DNA of 20,411 bases from an uncultured Clostridia bacterium (GTDB lineage Bacteria; Bacillota; Clostridia; TANB77; CAG-508). The notes under the pieces are model-generated. The model was not told the origin of the DNA and made no database searches. It was given only the letters and a program-made list of their open reading frames with translations. A program made the translations under genes and the position numbers. Every line of letters starts with the position of its first letter. Position 1 is the stretch's first letter. Positions 1-6,549 of this stretch are shown piece by piece. The DNA lies in assembly GCA_947599995.1 (NCBI GenBank), contig CANQFW010000019.1:1-20411 (forward strand). The letters run 5' to 3'.

Positions 1-59
1 CTTTATCATTAATAAGTGTCATGTTAGTTGATTTAGGAATAATACAAACAGAAGATTAA
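1..59 (+). CDS. C-terminal end of an upstream gene (partial)
   Basis: An open frame enters from the left edge (first full codon at 3) and ends at TAA 57-59. The visible C-terminus reads LSLISVMLVDLGIIQTED, hydrophobic and then acidic, which could be the end of a membrane protein. A strong hairpin terminator overlaps the stop, which supports this being a real gene end. Too little is present to name a family. Confidence 0.5.
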   Translation, partial: LSLISVMLVDLGIIQTED

Positions 60-74
60 TTCTTCTGTTTTTTT
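47..74 (+). terminator. Intrinsic terminator of the upstream gene
   Basis: Perfect 9-bp stem AACAGAAGA / TCTTCTGTT with the 5-nt loop TTAAT, followed directly by a T run through 74. It overlaps the last codons and stop of the upstream partial gene and separates it from the polysaccharide locus. Confidence 0.85.
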
Positions 75-198
75 AAAATTGTTATAATAAAAATAAAACG
101 GAATATAATAAAAATAGAATATTTTTATAAAACGACAAATATCGATGTTATTTGATAAATAAAGTGTTTATAATACGTGGTCAAAAGGAGGAAGTAAA

Positions 199-312
199 GT
201 GTTAAAATTAGTTTATTTTATGCTAGGAGCATTTATTGGAGGATTTGTTATGTTAATTATTATGTGTTGCATACAAATTAATAGAATAAATCATTATAAT
301 TCTAATAATTAG
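199..312 (+). CDS. 37-residue single-membrane-segment protein (DUF3789-like)
   Basis: GTG start at 199 with a textbook site AAGGAGG at 185-191, seven bases upstream; TAG stop at 310-312. The product begins MLKLVYFMLGAFIGGFVM, one glycine-containing hydrophobic segment (about residues 4-25). A short polar tail (QINRINHYNSNN) follows. Size and layout (MLxxxxxxLGAFIG..., hydrophobic helix, short polar tail) resemble the DUF3789 family of tiny membrane proteins, whose function is not known; this match is from memory. A TATAAT at 169-174 could be its -10, but I see no good -35 at normal spacing. The strong ribosome site is the best evidence that it is translated. Confidence 0.6.
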   Translation: MLKLVYFMLGAFIGGFVMLIIMCCIQINRINHYNSNN

Positions 313-333
313 TAATATTATGTTACATCTTAA

Positions 334-362
334 TTGAAAAAGAATGTTATCTGTGTTATACT
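334..362 (+). promoter_or_regulatory. Sigma-A promoter for the PglF-like gene
   Basis: TTGAAA (334-339), 17-bp spacer, TATACT (357-362). Transcription would start near 369. That makes the possible TTG start at 372 almost leaderless and favours the ATG at 396. Confidence 0.75.
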
Positions 363-395
363 TTAATTAATTTGAAAAGGTTTGGGGATAAAAGT

Positions 396-2267
396 ATGCA
401 CAAAGTTAAGGAATTTTTCGATAAAAAAAGCGCACGAATAACACTGTTTTTATTATGCGATTTATTTGCGGTTATAATAACGTCATTACTAGCGGTTGGT
501 TTAAGGTTTGATTTTGATAACATACCTAATAATTATTTGGTTAACTCTTATAAATATTACGTACTTGATGCTAGCGTGTTAGTTATTATTTTTATATTTT
601 TAAAATTATATATAAGTACTTGGAAATATGCTTCTATAACGGAGCTTATAAACATTGTTATTGGAAGTATGTTTTTTGAAGCGGTAACCTTTACTTATAA
701 AAGTATGCTAGAAGTTAGCATGCCAAAAAGTTATTATATAATTCAGTTTTTATTAATATTATTATTTGTTTGTGCCTCAAGGTTTTCTTATAGGCTGTTA
801 AGACTTACCCTTATAAAGATAAAAAGTATTAAAAAGGATAATAACACCATGCTAATTGGAGCGGGTTCTGCTAGTAGGTTACTTATTGATGAAATCAATA
901 ATAATCCTAGTGGTTTTAATAATAGAATTAGATGTATCATAGATGATGATAAACAAAAAAAAGGCACTTACATAAAAGGTATTTTAGTAGTTGGAAATAG
1001 AAATGAAATAAAAAAATATTGTGATAAATACGAAATAAAAGAAATAATAATTGCGATTCCATCTATTAGTAAGAGTAAGTTAGCTTTAATTGTAGAAGAA
1101 TGTCAAAAAACTAATTGTAACATAAAAATAATGCCTTCTATTACGAAAGCTATGGATGAAAAAGATGCTAAGGAAATTGTAGAGAAAATAAGGCCTTTAT
1201 CTTATGAAGATTTCCTAGGAAGGGACCAAATCGTAGTAAATAATGATGAAATAGCTAATAATATTACAAATAAAGTTGTAATGGTAACAGGCGGCGGTGG
1301 TTCAATAGGATCAGAACTTTCAAGACAAATAGCTACTAATAATCCTAAGGAGTTAATAATATTTGATATATATGAAAATAACGCTTATGATATTGAACAA
1401 GAACTAAAAAGAAACTATCCTAATTTAAACTTAAAGGTAGTTATAGGCTCAGTTAGAGATTATGATAGGTTAGAGTACATATTTAAAAAATATAAACCAG
1501 AATTAATATTTCATGCTGCGGCTCATAAACATGTTCCGTTAATGGAAGTAAGTCCCAATGAAGCCATTAAAAATAATTGTTTAGGAACCCTTAACGTTGC
1601 AAAACTAGCAGATAAGTATAAATCAGAAAAATTCGTACTTATTTCAACAGATAAAGCGGTAAGACCAACTAACGTAATGGGTGCAACTAAAAGAATATGT
1701 GAAATGATTATTCAGTCTTATAATAAGAAATCAAAAAATACGGATTATGTTGCAGTAAGATTTGGAAACGTACTTGGTAGTAATGGTTCAGTTATACCTT
1801 TATTCTTAAAACAAATAGAAAATGGAGGACCAGTTACCGTAACTCATAAAGAAATAACTAGGTTTTTTATGACCATACCAGAGGCAGTAAGTCTTGTTTT
1901 ACAAGCAAGTTGCTATGCTAAAGGCGGAGAAATATTTGTTTTAGATATGGGTAAACCAGTTAAAATATATGATTTAGCTAAACAAATAATAAGATATAAG
2001 GGTTATGAACCTAACGTTGATATTAAAATTGAAATAACTGGATTAAGACCCGGGGAAAAACTATATGAAGAAATACTTATGGAAGAAGAAGGGTTAAAAA
2101 GTACCCCTAATAAATTAATTCATATAGGTAAACCAATAGATTTTGATAACAATAAATTTTTAAAGAAGTTAGATAATTTAATAAAATATTCTTATGAAAA
2201 TAAAGATGATATAAAAGAAAAAGTGCATGAAGTAGTCGATACTTATAAAATATATAAAGATAATTAA
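396..2267 (+). CDS. pglF: Membrane-bound UDP-GlcNAc 4,6-dehydratase (PglF/CapD family)
   Basis: 623-residue nucleotide-sugar dehydratase of the PglF/WbpM/CapD type. The N-terminus (about residues 10-150) holds four hydrophobic segments. A first nucleotide-binding-like domain follows (MLIGAGSASRLL). The catalytic Rossmann domain carries VTGGGGSIGSE near residue 299. The catalytic segment STDKAVRPTNVMGATKR has the family's T-D-K triad (about 418-420) and a Met in place of the usual Tyr of YxxxK (M428/K432), as expected for this subfamily. Length is normal (about 590-630). It would convert UDP-GlcNAc to UDP-2-acetamido-2,6-dideoxy-4-keto-hexose at the inner membrane, first step of the bacillosamine route. 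ATG 396 is chosen over an in-frame TTG at 372, which lacks a ribosome site and lies at the predicted transcript start. It has its own promoter and terminator, so it is monocistronic despite its pathway neighbours. Confidence 0.88.
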   Translation: MHKVKEFFDKKSARITLFLLCDLFAVIITSLLAVGLRFDFDNIPNNYLVNSYKYYVLDASVLVIIFIFLKLYISTWKYASITELINIVIGSMFFEAVTFTYKSMLEVSMPKSYYIIQFLLILLFVCASRFSYRLLRLTLIKIKSIKKDNNTMLIGAGSASRLLIDEINNNPSGFNNRIRCIIDDDKQKKGTYIKGILVVGNRNEIKKYCDKYEIKEIIIAIPSISKSKLALIVEECQKTNCNIKIMPSITKAMDEKDAKEIVEKIRPLSYEDFLGRDQIVVNNDEIANNITNKVVMVTGGGGSIGSELSRQIATNNPKELIIFDIYENNAYDIEQELKRNYPNLNLKVVIGSVRDYDRLEYIFKKYKPELIFHAAAHKHVPLMEVSPNEAIKNNCLGTLNVAKLADKYKSEKFVLISTDKAVRPTNVMGATKRICEMIIQSYNKKSKNTDYVAVRFGNVLGSNGSVIPLFLKQIENGGPVTVTHKEITRFFMTIPEAVSLVLQASCYAKGGEIFVLDMGKPVKIYDLAKQIIRYKGYEPNVDIKIEITGLRPGEKLYEEILMEEEGLKSTPNKLIHIGKPIDFDNNKFLKKLDNLIKYSYENKDDIKEKVHEVVDTYKIYKDN

Positions 2268-2289
2268 CAGAACGTAAGTTCTGTTTTTT
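2266..2289 (+). terminator. Intrinsic terminator after pglF
   Basis: AACAGAAC / GTTCTGTT 8-bp stem, GTAA tetraloop, then six T. The stem begins inside the TAA stop codon. The stem shares its AACAGAA/TTCTGTT arms with the terminator at 47-74. Confidence 0.85.
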
Positions 2290-2318
2290 GTTAAATATTA
2301 GAAATTGCAATATTTATA

Positions 2319-2347
2319 TTGAGAAATATGATGAAAAATAGTATAAT
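2319..2347 (+). promoter_or_regulatory. Sigma-A promoter for the pglE-pglC-pglD transcript
   Basis: TTGAGA (2319-2324), 17-bp spacer, perfect TATAAT (2342-2347), directly downstream of the pglF terminator. Likely drives pglE, pglC, pglD and the genes up to the terminator at 5616-5643. Confidence 0.75.
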
Positions 2348-2385
2348 TATTACGTTAAATTGAATTTTAAGGGATGTGTTTTAAA

Positions 2386-3585
2386 ATGATTTCTAATATT
2401 AAACCTTTTGAAAAAAAAGTTTGGCTTTCTTCTCCAACAATGCATGATGGGGAAGAAATGAAGTATGTAAAAGAGGCTTATGATACCAACTGGATGAGCT
2501 GCATTGGTGAGAATATAAATAGCATAGAAAAAACTACTTGTGAAAAAATAGGATGTAAATATGCGGTTGCTTTATCAACAGGTACAGCGGCACTTCACCT
2601 TGCAATAAAATTAGCGGGTGTTAAAAGAGGAGATAAAGTATTTTGTAGTGATATGACTTTTGCAGCAACCGTTAATCCTGTAGTTTATGAAGGTGGGGTT
2701 CCAGTATTTATAGATAGTGAATATGATACGTGGAACATGGATCCAAAAGCTTTAGAAAAGGCTTTTGAGTTATATCCAGATACTAAATTTGTGGTTGTTG
2801 CACATTTATACGGGGTGCCTGCTAAAATAAATGAAATAAAAGCTGTTTGCGATAAATATAATGCAATTTTAATAGAAGATGCTGCCGAAAGCCTAGGAGC
2901 AACATATAATAATATTATGACTGGTACTTTTGGAAAGTATAATTGTATTTCATTTAACGGAAATAAAATAATTACCGGTTCTTCTGGGGGTATGCTTTTA
3001 ACTGATGATTTAGAAGCAGTTAATAAAGTTAAAAAATGGTCAACGCAATCAAGGGAAAATGCACCATGGTATCAACATGAAGAATTAGGTTATAATTACC
3101 GTATGAGTAACGTGGTAGCAGGGGTTATAAGGGGACAATATCCTCATTTAGAAGAACATATAGCACAAAAAAAAGAAATATACGAAAGGTATAAAGAAGG
3201 TTTTAAAGATTTACCTATAACAATGAATCCTTTTGATGATAAAAAAAGTAAACCTAATTACTGGTTAAGTTGTATGTTAATAAATAAAGACGCTATGTGT
3301 AAGCAACAAAGAAGTAATACCGAAGCTACGTATGTTAGTGAACAAGGAAAATCTTGTCCAACCGAAATTCTAGAGACTTTGTTAAAGTATAATGCAGAAG
3401 GAAGACCTATTTGGAAACCAATGCACATGCAACCAATATTTAAAGATAATGCGTTTGTAAAAGTAGAAAATAATGCTGTTAATGAAGATATATTTGAAAG
3501 AGGTTTATGTTTACCAAGTGATAATAAAATGACGAAAGAACAGCAAGAAGTAATAATAGAAATAGTAAAAAATTGTTTCAAATAA
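2386..3585 (+). CDS. pglE: DegT/DnrJ/EryC1 PLP aminotransferase (PglE-like)
   Basis: 399-residue fold-type-I PLP sugar aminotransferase. It would transfer an amino group, usually from glutamate, to the 4-keto sugar made by PglF, giving a UDP-4-amino-4,6-dideoxy-GlcNAc. Visible landmarks are ALSTGTAALHLA (phosphate cup), IEDAAESLG with the Asp that contacts PLP, and SFNGNKIITGSSGGM, whose Lys near residue 194 should form the Schiff base. The C-terminal stretch with GRPIWKPMHMQPIF is typical of the PglE/WbpE-like branch. ATG 2386 is chosen over ATG 2374 because AAGGG (2369-2373) abuts the earlier codon but lies 12 bases from the later one, so the start is moderately certain. It is followed by pglC after 18 bases. 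Confidence 0.88.
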   Translation: MISNIKPFEKKVWLSSPTMHDGEEMKYVKEAYDTNWMSCIGENINSIEKTTCEKIGCKYAVALSTGTAALHLAIKLAGVKRGDKVFCSDMTFAATVNPVVYEGGVPVFIDSEYDTWNMDPKALEKAFELYPDTKFVVVAHLYGVPAKINEIKAVCDKYNAILIEDAAESLGATYNNIMTGTFGKYNCISFNGNKIITGSSGGMLLTDDLEAVNKVKKWSTQSRENAPWYQHEELGYNYRMSNVVAGVIRGQYPHLEEHIAQKKEIYERYKEGFKDLPITMNPFDDKKSKPNYWLSCMLINKDAMCKQQRSNTEATYVSEQGKSCPTEILETLLKYNAEGRPIWKPMHMQPIFKDNAFVKVENNAVNEDIFERGLCLPSDNKMTKEQQEVIIEIVKNCFK

Positions 3586-3603
3586 AATAAGGGGGTTATA
3601 CTT

Positions 3604-4203
3604 ATGTATAAAAAATATATAAAAAGACTATTAGATATTATACTTTCTTTATTAGGTCTTATAATAGCATCTCCAGTATTTGTTATTATATCAATATTAG
3701 TTTTTATATTTTTAGGTAAACCAGTAATATTTAAACAAAAAAGACCAGGTAAAGATGAAAAAATATTTAATTTATATAAATTTAGAACAATGACAGATAA
3801 AAAAGATAAAAAAGGTAATTTATTACCTGATGAAAAAAGACTAACTAAATTTGGTAAGTTGCTTAGAAAAACTTCTTTAGATGAATTACCAGAATTATTT
3901 AATATATTAAAAGGTGATATGTCATTTATTGGGCCTAGACCTTTATTAGTTGAGTATTTGCAGTATTATACAAAAGAAGAACATCATAGGCACGATGTTA
4001 GGTCAGGATTAACTGGTTGGGCTCAAGTAAACGGAAGAAATCTTCTTAGTTGGGAAGAAAAGTTTAAAAAAGATTTGGAGTATGTTAATAATATAAGTTT
4101 TATGCTTGACTTAAAAATTATTTTTTTAACAATTAAAACAGTTTTAAAAAGAGAAGGAATAAATCAAAATGGTTCCGCTACTATGGAACCTTTTAGGAGA
4201 TAG
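3604..4203 (+). CDS. pglC: Small phosphoglycosyl transferase (PglC-like initiating sugar transferase)
   Basis: 199-residue monotopic phosphoglycosyl transferase that moves a sugar-1-phosphate from UDP-sugar to undecaprenyl phosphate, starting glycan assembly on the inner membrane face. One N-terminal hydrophobic re-entrant segment (about residues 8-37, with SP near 23-24) precedes the catalytic domain. That domain has KRPG (46-49), FRTM (60-63), SLDELPELFNILKGDMS with the catalytic Asp-Glu dyad at 93-94, IGPRP (109-113) and GLTGWAQVNGRN. Length matches the minimal PglC type rather than the longer WbaP type. The ribosome site is the GGGGG in AAGGGGGTT before ATG 3604. The next gene begins two bases after its stop. 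Flanking PglF/E/D suggests its substrate is a diacetylbacillosamine-like UDP-sugar (inference). Confidence 0.9.
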   Translation: MYKKYIKRLLDIILSLLGLIIASPVFVIISILVFIFLGKPVIFKQKRPGKDEKIFNLYKFRTMTDKKDKKGNLLPDEKRLTKFGKLLRKTSLDELPELFNILKGDMSFIGPRPLLVEYLQYYTKEEHHRHDVRSGLTGWAQVNGRNLLSWEEKFKKDLEYVNNISFMLDLKIIFLTIKTVLKREGINQNGSATMEPFRR

Positions 4204-4205
4204 TT

Positions 4206-4844
4206 ATGAAAGATATAGTAATAATTGGTGCCGGGGGTCTAGGTAGAGAAACAGAATGGTTAATTGAAAGAATTAATAATTCAAAACAAGAAAAAGAATG
4301 GAATGTTTTGGGATATGTAGATGATAACATACCAAAAGGACAAAATGTTCGTCATTCTAGTGTTATATATAATATTGATGATTTATTAAATATTGATAGT
4401 AAAACTTATGTTGTAATAGCAATAGCAAATGTTTATATAAGAAAAAAGATTTATGAAAAATTAAAAGAAAATTCAAATCTAGAGTTTCCTAATTTAATAG
4501 ATCCAACTGTTACAATGGGAGATGTTGAACTTGGAATAGGTAATATTATATGTGCTAATTCTTTATTGACAATAGATGTAAAAGTTGGTAATTTTACAAT
4601 TATTAATTTTAATTGTACGATTGCTCATAATTCTGAACTTGGTAATTTTATTAGTATTCACCCTAATGCTAATATATCTGGCAACGTTCATATAAACGAT
4701 AATGCCGAAATAGGTACGGGAACTCAAATTACCCAATTAAAAAGCGTTTGCAGTAACGTAGTAATTGGAGCTGGATCTGTTATTGTCAAAAGTATAAAAC
4801 AAGAAGGAATTTATATTGCTCCACCTGTTCAAAAATTAAAATAA
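4206..4844 (+). CDS. pglD: Left-handed beta-helix sugar N-acetyltransferase (PglD/NeuD family)
   Basis: 212 residues. The N-terminal Rossmann-like domain starts with IVIIGAGGLGRETEWL, the UDP-sugar-binding part of the PglD/NeuD family. From about residue 95 onward hexapeptide repeats form a left-handed beta-helix (…GNIICANSLL…VGNFTIINFNCTIAHNSELG…GNVHINDNAEIG…). His141 in IAHNSELG lies where the catalytic base of PglD is found. It would acetylate the 4-amino group with acetyl-CoA to give a UDP-diacetylbacillosamine-type sugar; other acyl groups cannot be excluded. Its AGGAGA ribosome site (4195-4200) lies inside the end of pglC, so the two are tightly coupled. Length is normal (about 195-220). 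Confidence 0.87.
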   Translation: MKDIVIIGAGGLGRETEWLIERINNSKQEKEWNVLGYVDDNIPKGQNVRHSSVIYNIDDLLNIDSKTYVVIAIANVYIRKKIYEKLKENSNLEFPNLIDPTVTMGDVELGIGNIICANSLLTIDVKVGNFTIINFNCTIAHNSELGNFISIHPNANISGNVHINDNAEIGTGTQITQLKSVCSNVVIGAGSVIVKSIKQEGIYIAPPVQKLK

Positions 4845-4856
4845 GTAGGTTATATA

Positions 4857-5123
4857 ATGAAAAAAGTAATGATTATATGTAATTATTTATTAGGGTTAAT
4901 TAACTTTAGGAAAGAACTTGCTCAAAAATTATTAAACAAAAAATTTGAAATAATTGTTTTTTGATCAACGTCTAATACTGAAATTTTTGCTGATTGTAAA
5001 GTAGTAAATGATTTTTATAAATTTAAAAATATAAATAATGTAATAAATGCTAATAGAATTGGTGAAGCTTTTAAAAATATTAAAGATAAAGTATATACAA
5101 GTGACTTGTGCAGAAAAAATTAG
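4857..5123 (+). pseudogene. Glycosyltransferase (GT4-like) N-terminal remnant
   Basis: ATG 4857, 12 bases after pglD, opens with KKVMIICNYLLGLINFRKEL and then LAQKLLNKKFEIIVF, the typical first beta-strand and helix of a GT4 glycosyltransferase. An in-frame TGA at 4962-4964 interrupts it. The same frame then stays open for another 52 codons to TAG 5121-5123. No catalytic C-terminal half (EX7E) follows. Because TGA is a normal stop here, this is a dead, truncated gene. The family call rests on one short motif. Confidence 0.65.
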
Positions 5124-5219
5124 GAGTAATGTTAAAAAATAGATTGAAAAGATTTTAATAAATTAATAAGCGAAGACTTTAAAAATTTATTAGTTGAAAA
5201 TAAAAAATTAGAATGTTAA
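5124..5219 (+). pseudogene. Short decayed coding remnant
   Basis: Between the GT remnant and the VOC gene, several stops close all frames early. One frame ends in KDFNKLISEDFKNLLVENKK (just downstream of a TGA) and stops at TAA 5217-5219. It looks like the C-terminal tail of a lost protein, possibly the far end of the same glycosyltransferase after a large deletion. No family can be assigned. Confidence 0.35.
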
Positions 5220-5239
5220 ATAAAAAGACAGGTGATAAT

Positions 5240-5617
5240 ATGAAATTTCATCATATAGGAATAGCAACTGAAGATATAAATAAAAGTATAGAAAAATTAA
5301 AAAAGTATTTTGATATCAAAGAAATAAGCGAAATAGTTTATGATAAAAATCAAGATGCTAATTTATGTATGTTAACTATATCTGATGGTATTATGATTGA
5401 ATTAATAAGTGGGGGAGTAGTTACTAACATAGTAAAAAAACGTCAGTACTTATATCATACTTGTTATTCAGTTAAAGATATTGATAAAATGATTGATTCT
5501 TTAATTTCGGATGGAGCTTTTTTGGTAAGAGAAAGCAAAGAAGCTAAACTATTTAATAATAAAAGAGTTGCTTTTTTAATGTGGGATTTAGGATTAATTG
5601 AATTAGTTGAAGAATAA
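5240..5617 (+). CDS. VOC-fold protein (glyoxalase / methylmalonyl-CoA epimerase-like)
   Basis: 125-residue vicinal-oxygen-chelate protein with two babab halves. Candidate metal ligands are the His of HHIGIA at the N-terminus, the Glu in MIELISG, the His in LYHTCYSV, and the final Glu in LIELVEE; this pattern fits the methylmalonyl-CoA epimerase/glyoxalase branch. ATG 5240 is used because AGGTGAT sits just upstream; an in-frame ATG at 5213 has no site. It is the only intact gene in a stretch of remnants and is followed by a terminator. Its substrate is unknown. The nearby ACP, AcpS, FkbH and dehydrogenase remnant suggest it acted on an acyl thioester for sugar modification (inference). Confidence 0.8.
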   Translation: MKFHHIGIATEDINKSIEKLKKYFDIKEISEIVYDKNQDANLCMLTISDGIMIELISGGVVTNIVKKRQYLYHTCYSVKDIDKMIDSLISDGAFLVRESKEAKLFNNKRVAFLMWDLGLIELVEE

Positions 5618-5643
5618 AAAAATGGATTAGTTCCATTTTTTTT
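5616..5643 (+). terminator. Intrinsic terminator after the VOC gene
   Basis: AATGGA / TCCATT stem (extendable through flanking A and T runs), loop TTAGT, then a run of T to 5643. Closes the transcript that starts at 2319-2347. Confidence 0.8.
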
Positions 5644-5670
5644 GTAAAGAGAATATATTGTACTAAAATC

Positions 5671-5722
5671 AAAAAAGATAGCCCTTATTTATGTAAAAAT
5701 TTATATCTTATTTAATGGCTAT
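5671..5722 (-). terminator. Possible minus-strand terminator of the acpS remnant
   Basis: On the minus strand ATAGCC pairs with GGCTAT (plus positions 5717-5722 and 5678-5683), and the stem is followed by a C and six T. The stem overlaps the last codons of the acpS ghost. The loop is long (33 nt), so this is weak. Confidence 0.35.
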
Positions 5723-5761
5723 TGCAACAGTATAATTTTTTTCGTGTGAAATAGACACTCG
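5708..5761 (-). pseudogene. 3' fragment of a second acpS (holo-ACP synthase)
   Basis: Minus-strand codons from 5761 down to the TAA at 5710-5708 read RVSISHEKNYTVAIAIK. The intact AcpS in this window ends ISISHEKNYSVAIALKTE, so 14 of the last 17 aligned residues match, with conservative changes. Upstream of the Arg codon the match stops abruptly, where a plus-strand dehydrogenase remnant begins at 5763. This is the C-terminal tail of a former acpS cut by a deletion. Confidence 0.75.
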
Positions 5762-5762
5762 C

Positions 5763-6225
5763 AAATTTGTGGAAGAAATTAAAAATATGAATAAAATTCC
5801 TACACATATAGTACATCTTCCAGCAGGAAAATTTGAAAATATTAAAAGGAATTATACCGATAATGTCTAAAAATAAATTTGGAAGAATTGTTGTGATGTT
5901 AACATCATGCACAACAAATATTCCTCCAAAATATTTATCATCTTACGTTACTTCTAAATATGCTTTATTAGGTTTAATTAAAGCATTATCAACAGAATAT
6001 GCTGATAAGGGAATAAGAATAAATGGTGTATCTCCAACTATGATAGAAACAAAATTTTTACAAAATGTTCCAGAATTATTGGTACAGCAAAATGCTATGA
6101 ATAGTCCAACTGGAGCAAATTTAACAATTGAAGAAGTACTTCCATTAATAGAATTCTTATTACAAGATTCATCGGGAAGTATAACAGGACAAAATATCGC
6201 TATTACAAATGGTAACATAATGTAG
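5763..6225 (+). pseudogene. Short-chain dehydrogenase/reductase with internal deletion
   Basis: Two pieces of one SDR are joined out of frame. Piece one (5763 to about 5834) reads KFVEEIKNMNKIPTHIVHLP, then AGKFE. Piece two, one frame over from about 5833, carries FGRIVVMLTSCTTN with the catalytic Ser. It then has SSYVTSKYALLGL (YxxxK Tyr and Lys), INGVSPTMIETKF and the C-terminal SGSITGQNIAITNG. The nucleotide-binding TGxxxGIG segment and the true start are missing, so the protein cannot bind NAD(P) normally. The downstream piece could start at a TTG (5833) but has no proper ribosome site. It was probably a ketoacyl- or sugar-modifying reductase of the acyl module. Confidence 0.75.
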
Positions 6226-6265
6226 GAATAAGGTAATCATTTAAAAATTTGTTGTAAACTAAAAT

Positions 6266-6344
6266 TTAAAAAAGAAATGACATTAAAAATAATGTTTTCA
6301 ATATTTTTGAAATCATTATATAAATATGTCATTTTTTTCTTTAA
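6266..6344. repeat. Long imperfect hairpin after the SDR remnant
   Basis: Arms of about 36 nt meet around a TATTT loop. The inner stem is TTTCAA/TTGAAA, and the outer stem AAATGACAT / ATGTCATTT is followed by seven T in all and CTTT. It could act as a terminator in either direction, or be a small inverted-repeat element. No open reading frame covers it. Confidence 0.55.
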
Positions 6345-6415
6345 GCAAGGATTAATGTACAAAGCTTGTCTTTATAATTATTTTTATATTTGCCAAAATT
6401 TTTATCAAAGTAAGA

Positions 6416-6437
6416 TTCCGTTAATTAAAAAACGGAA
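6416..6437. repeat. Short hairpin in the 6345-6487 intergenic stretch
   Basis: TTCCGTT / AACGGAA, 7-bp perfect stem with an A/T loop. No T run follows. The rest of 6345-6487 shows no convincing gene. Confidence 0.35.
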
Positions 6438-6487
6438 CTTTAAATAAATAATTTGCCCGATGCTTTTTCCACAGAAAACAAAAAAAC

Positions 6488-6515
6488 TTGACGGGGGGGG
6501 GGTTAATGATATTAT
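6488..6515 (+). promoter_or_regulatory. Candidate phase-variable promoter with G10 tract in the spacer
   Basis: TTGACG (-35, 6488-6493) is followed by an uninterrupted run of ten G (6493-6502, sharing one base with the -35 box), then TTAATGA and TATTAT (-10, 6510-6515). A TG one base before the -10 makes it an extended -10. The spacer is 16 bp with G10 and would be 17 with G11. Homopolymeric G tracts in promoter spacers are a known phase-variation device (for example Neisseria porA). A run of ten G stands out strongly in such AT-rich DNA. The predicted start, about 6522, lies just before the acyltransferase. Confidence 0.65.
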
Positions 6516-6549
6516 TAACATGTAAATGAAGAGTCGTGAAGGTGATTTT

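Noticed and set aside
2107..2310. Minus-strand ORF opposite the end of pglF
   Set aside because: Antisense shadow of a well-supported gene and terminator; composition is typical of reversed AT-rich coding DNA.
3258..3581. 107-codon minus-strand ORF opposite pglE
   Set aside because: Shadow of the aminotransferase; no ribosome site or recognisable domain.
4962..4964. TGA read as Trp (alternative genetic code) to rescue the GT remnant
   Set aside because: TGA is a true stop elsewhere (16494-16496), and rescuing it would still give only an 88-codon fragment.
5712..5912. Minus-strand 66-codon ORF over the acpS ghost
   Set aside because: It is in a different frame from the acpS similarity (which ends at 5708) and has no homology.
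5943..6218. Minus-strand 91-codon ORF
   Set aside because: Exact antisense of the SDR remnant's conserved region.
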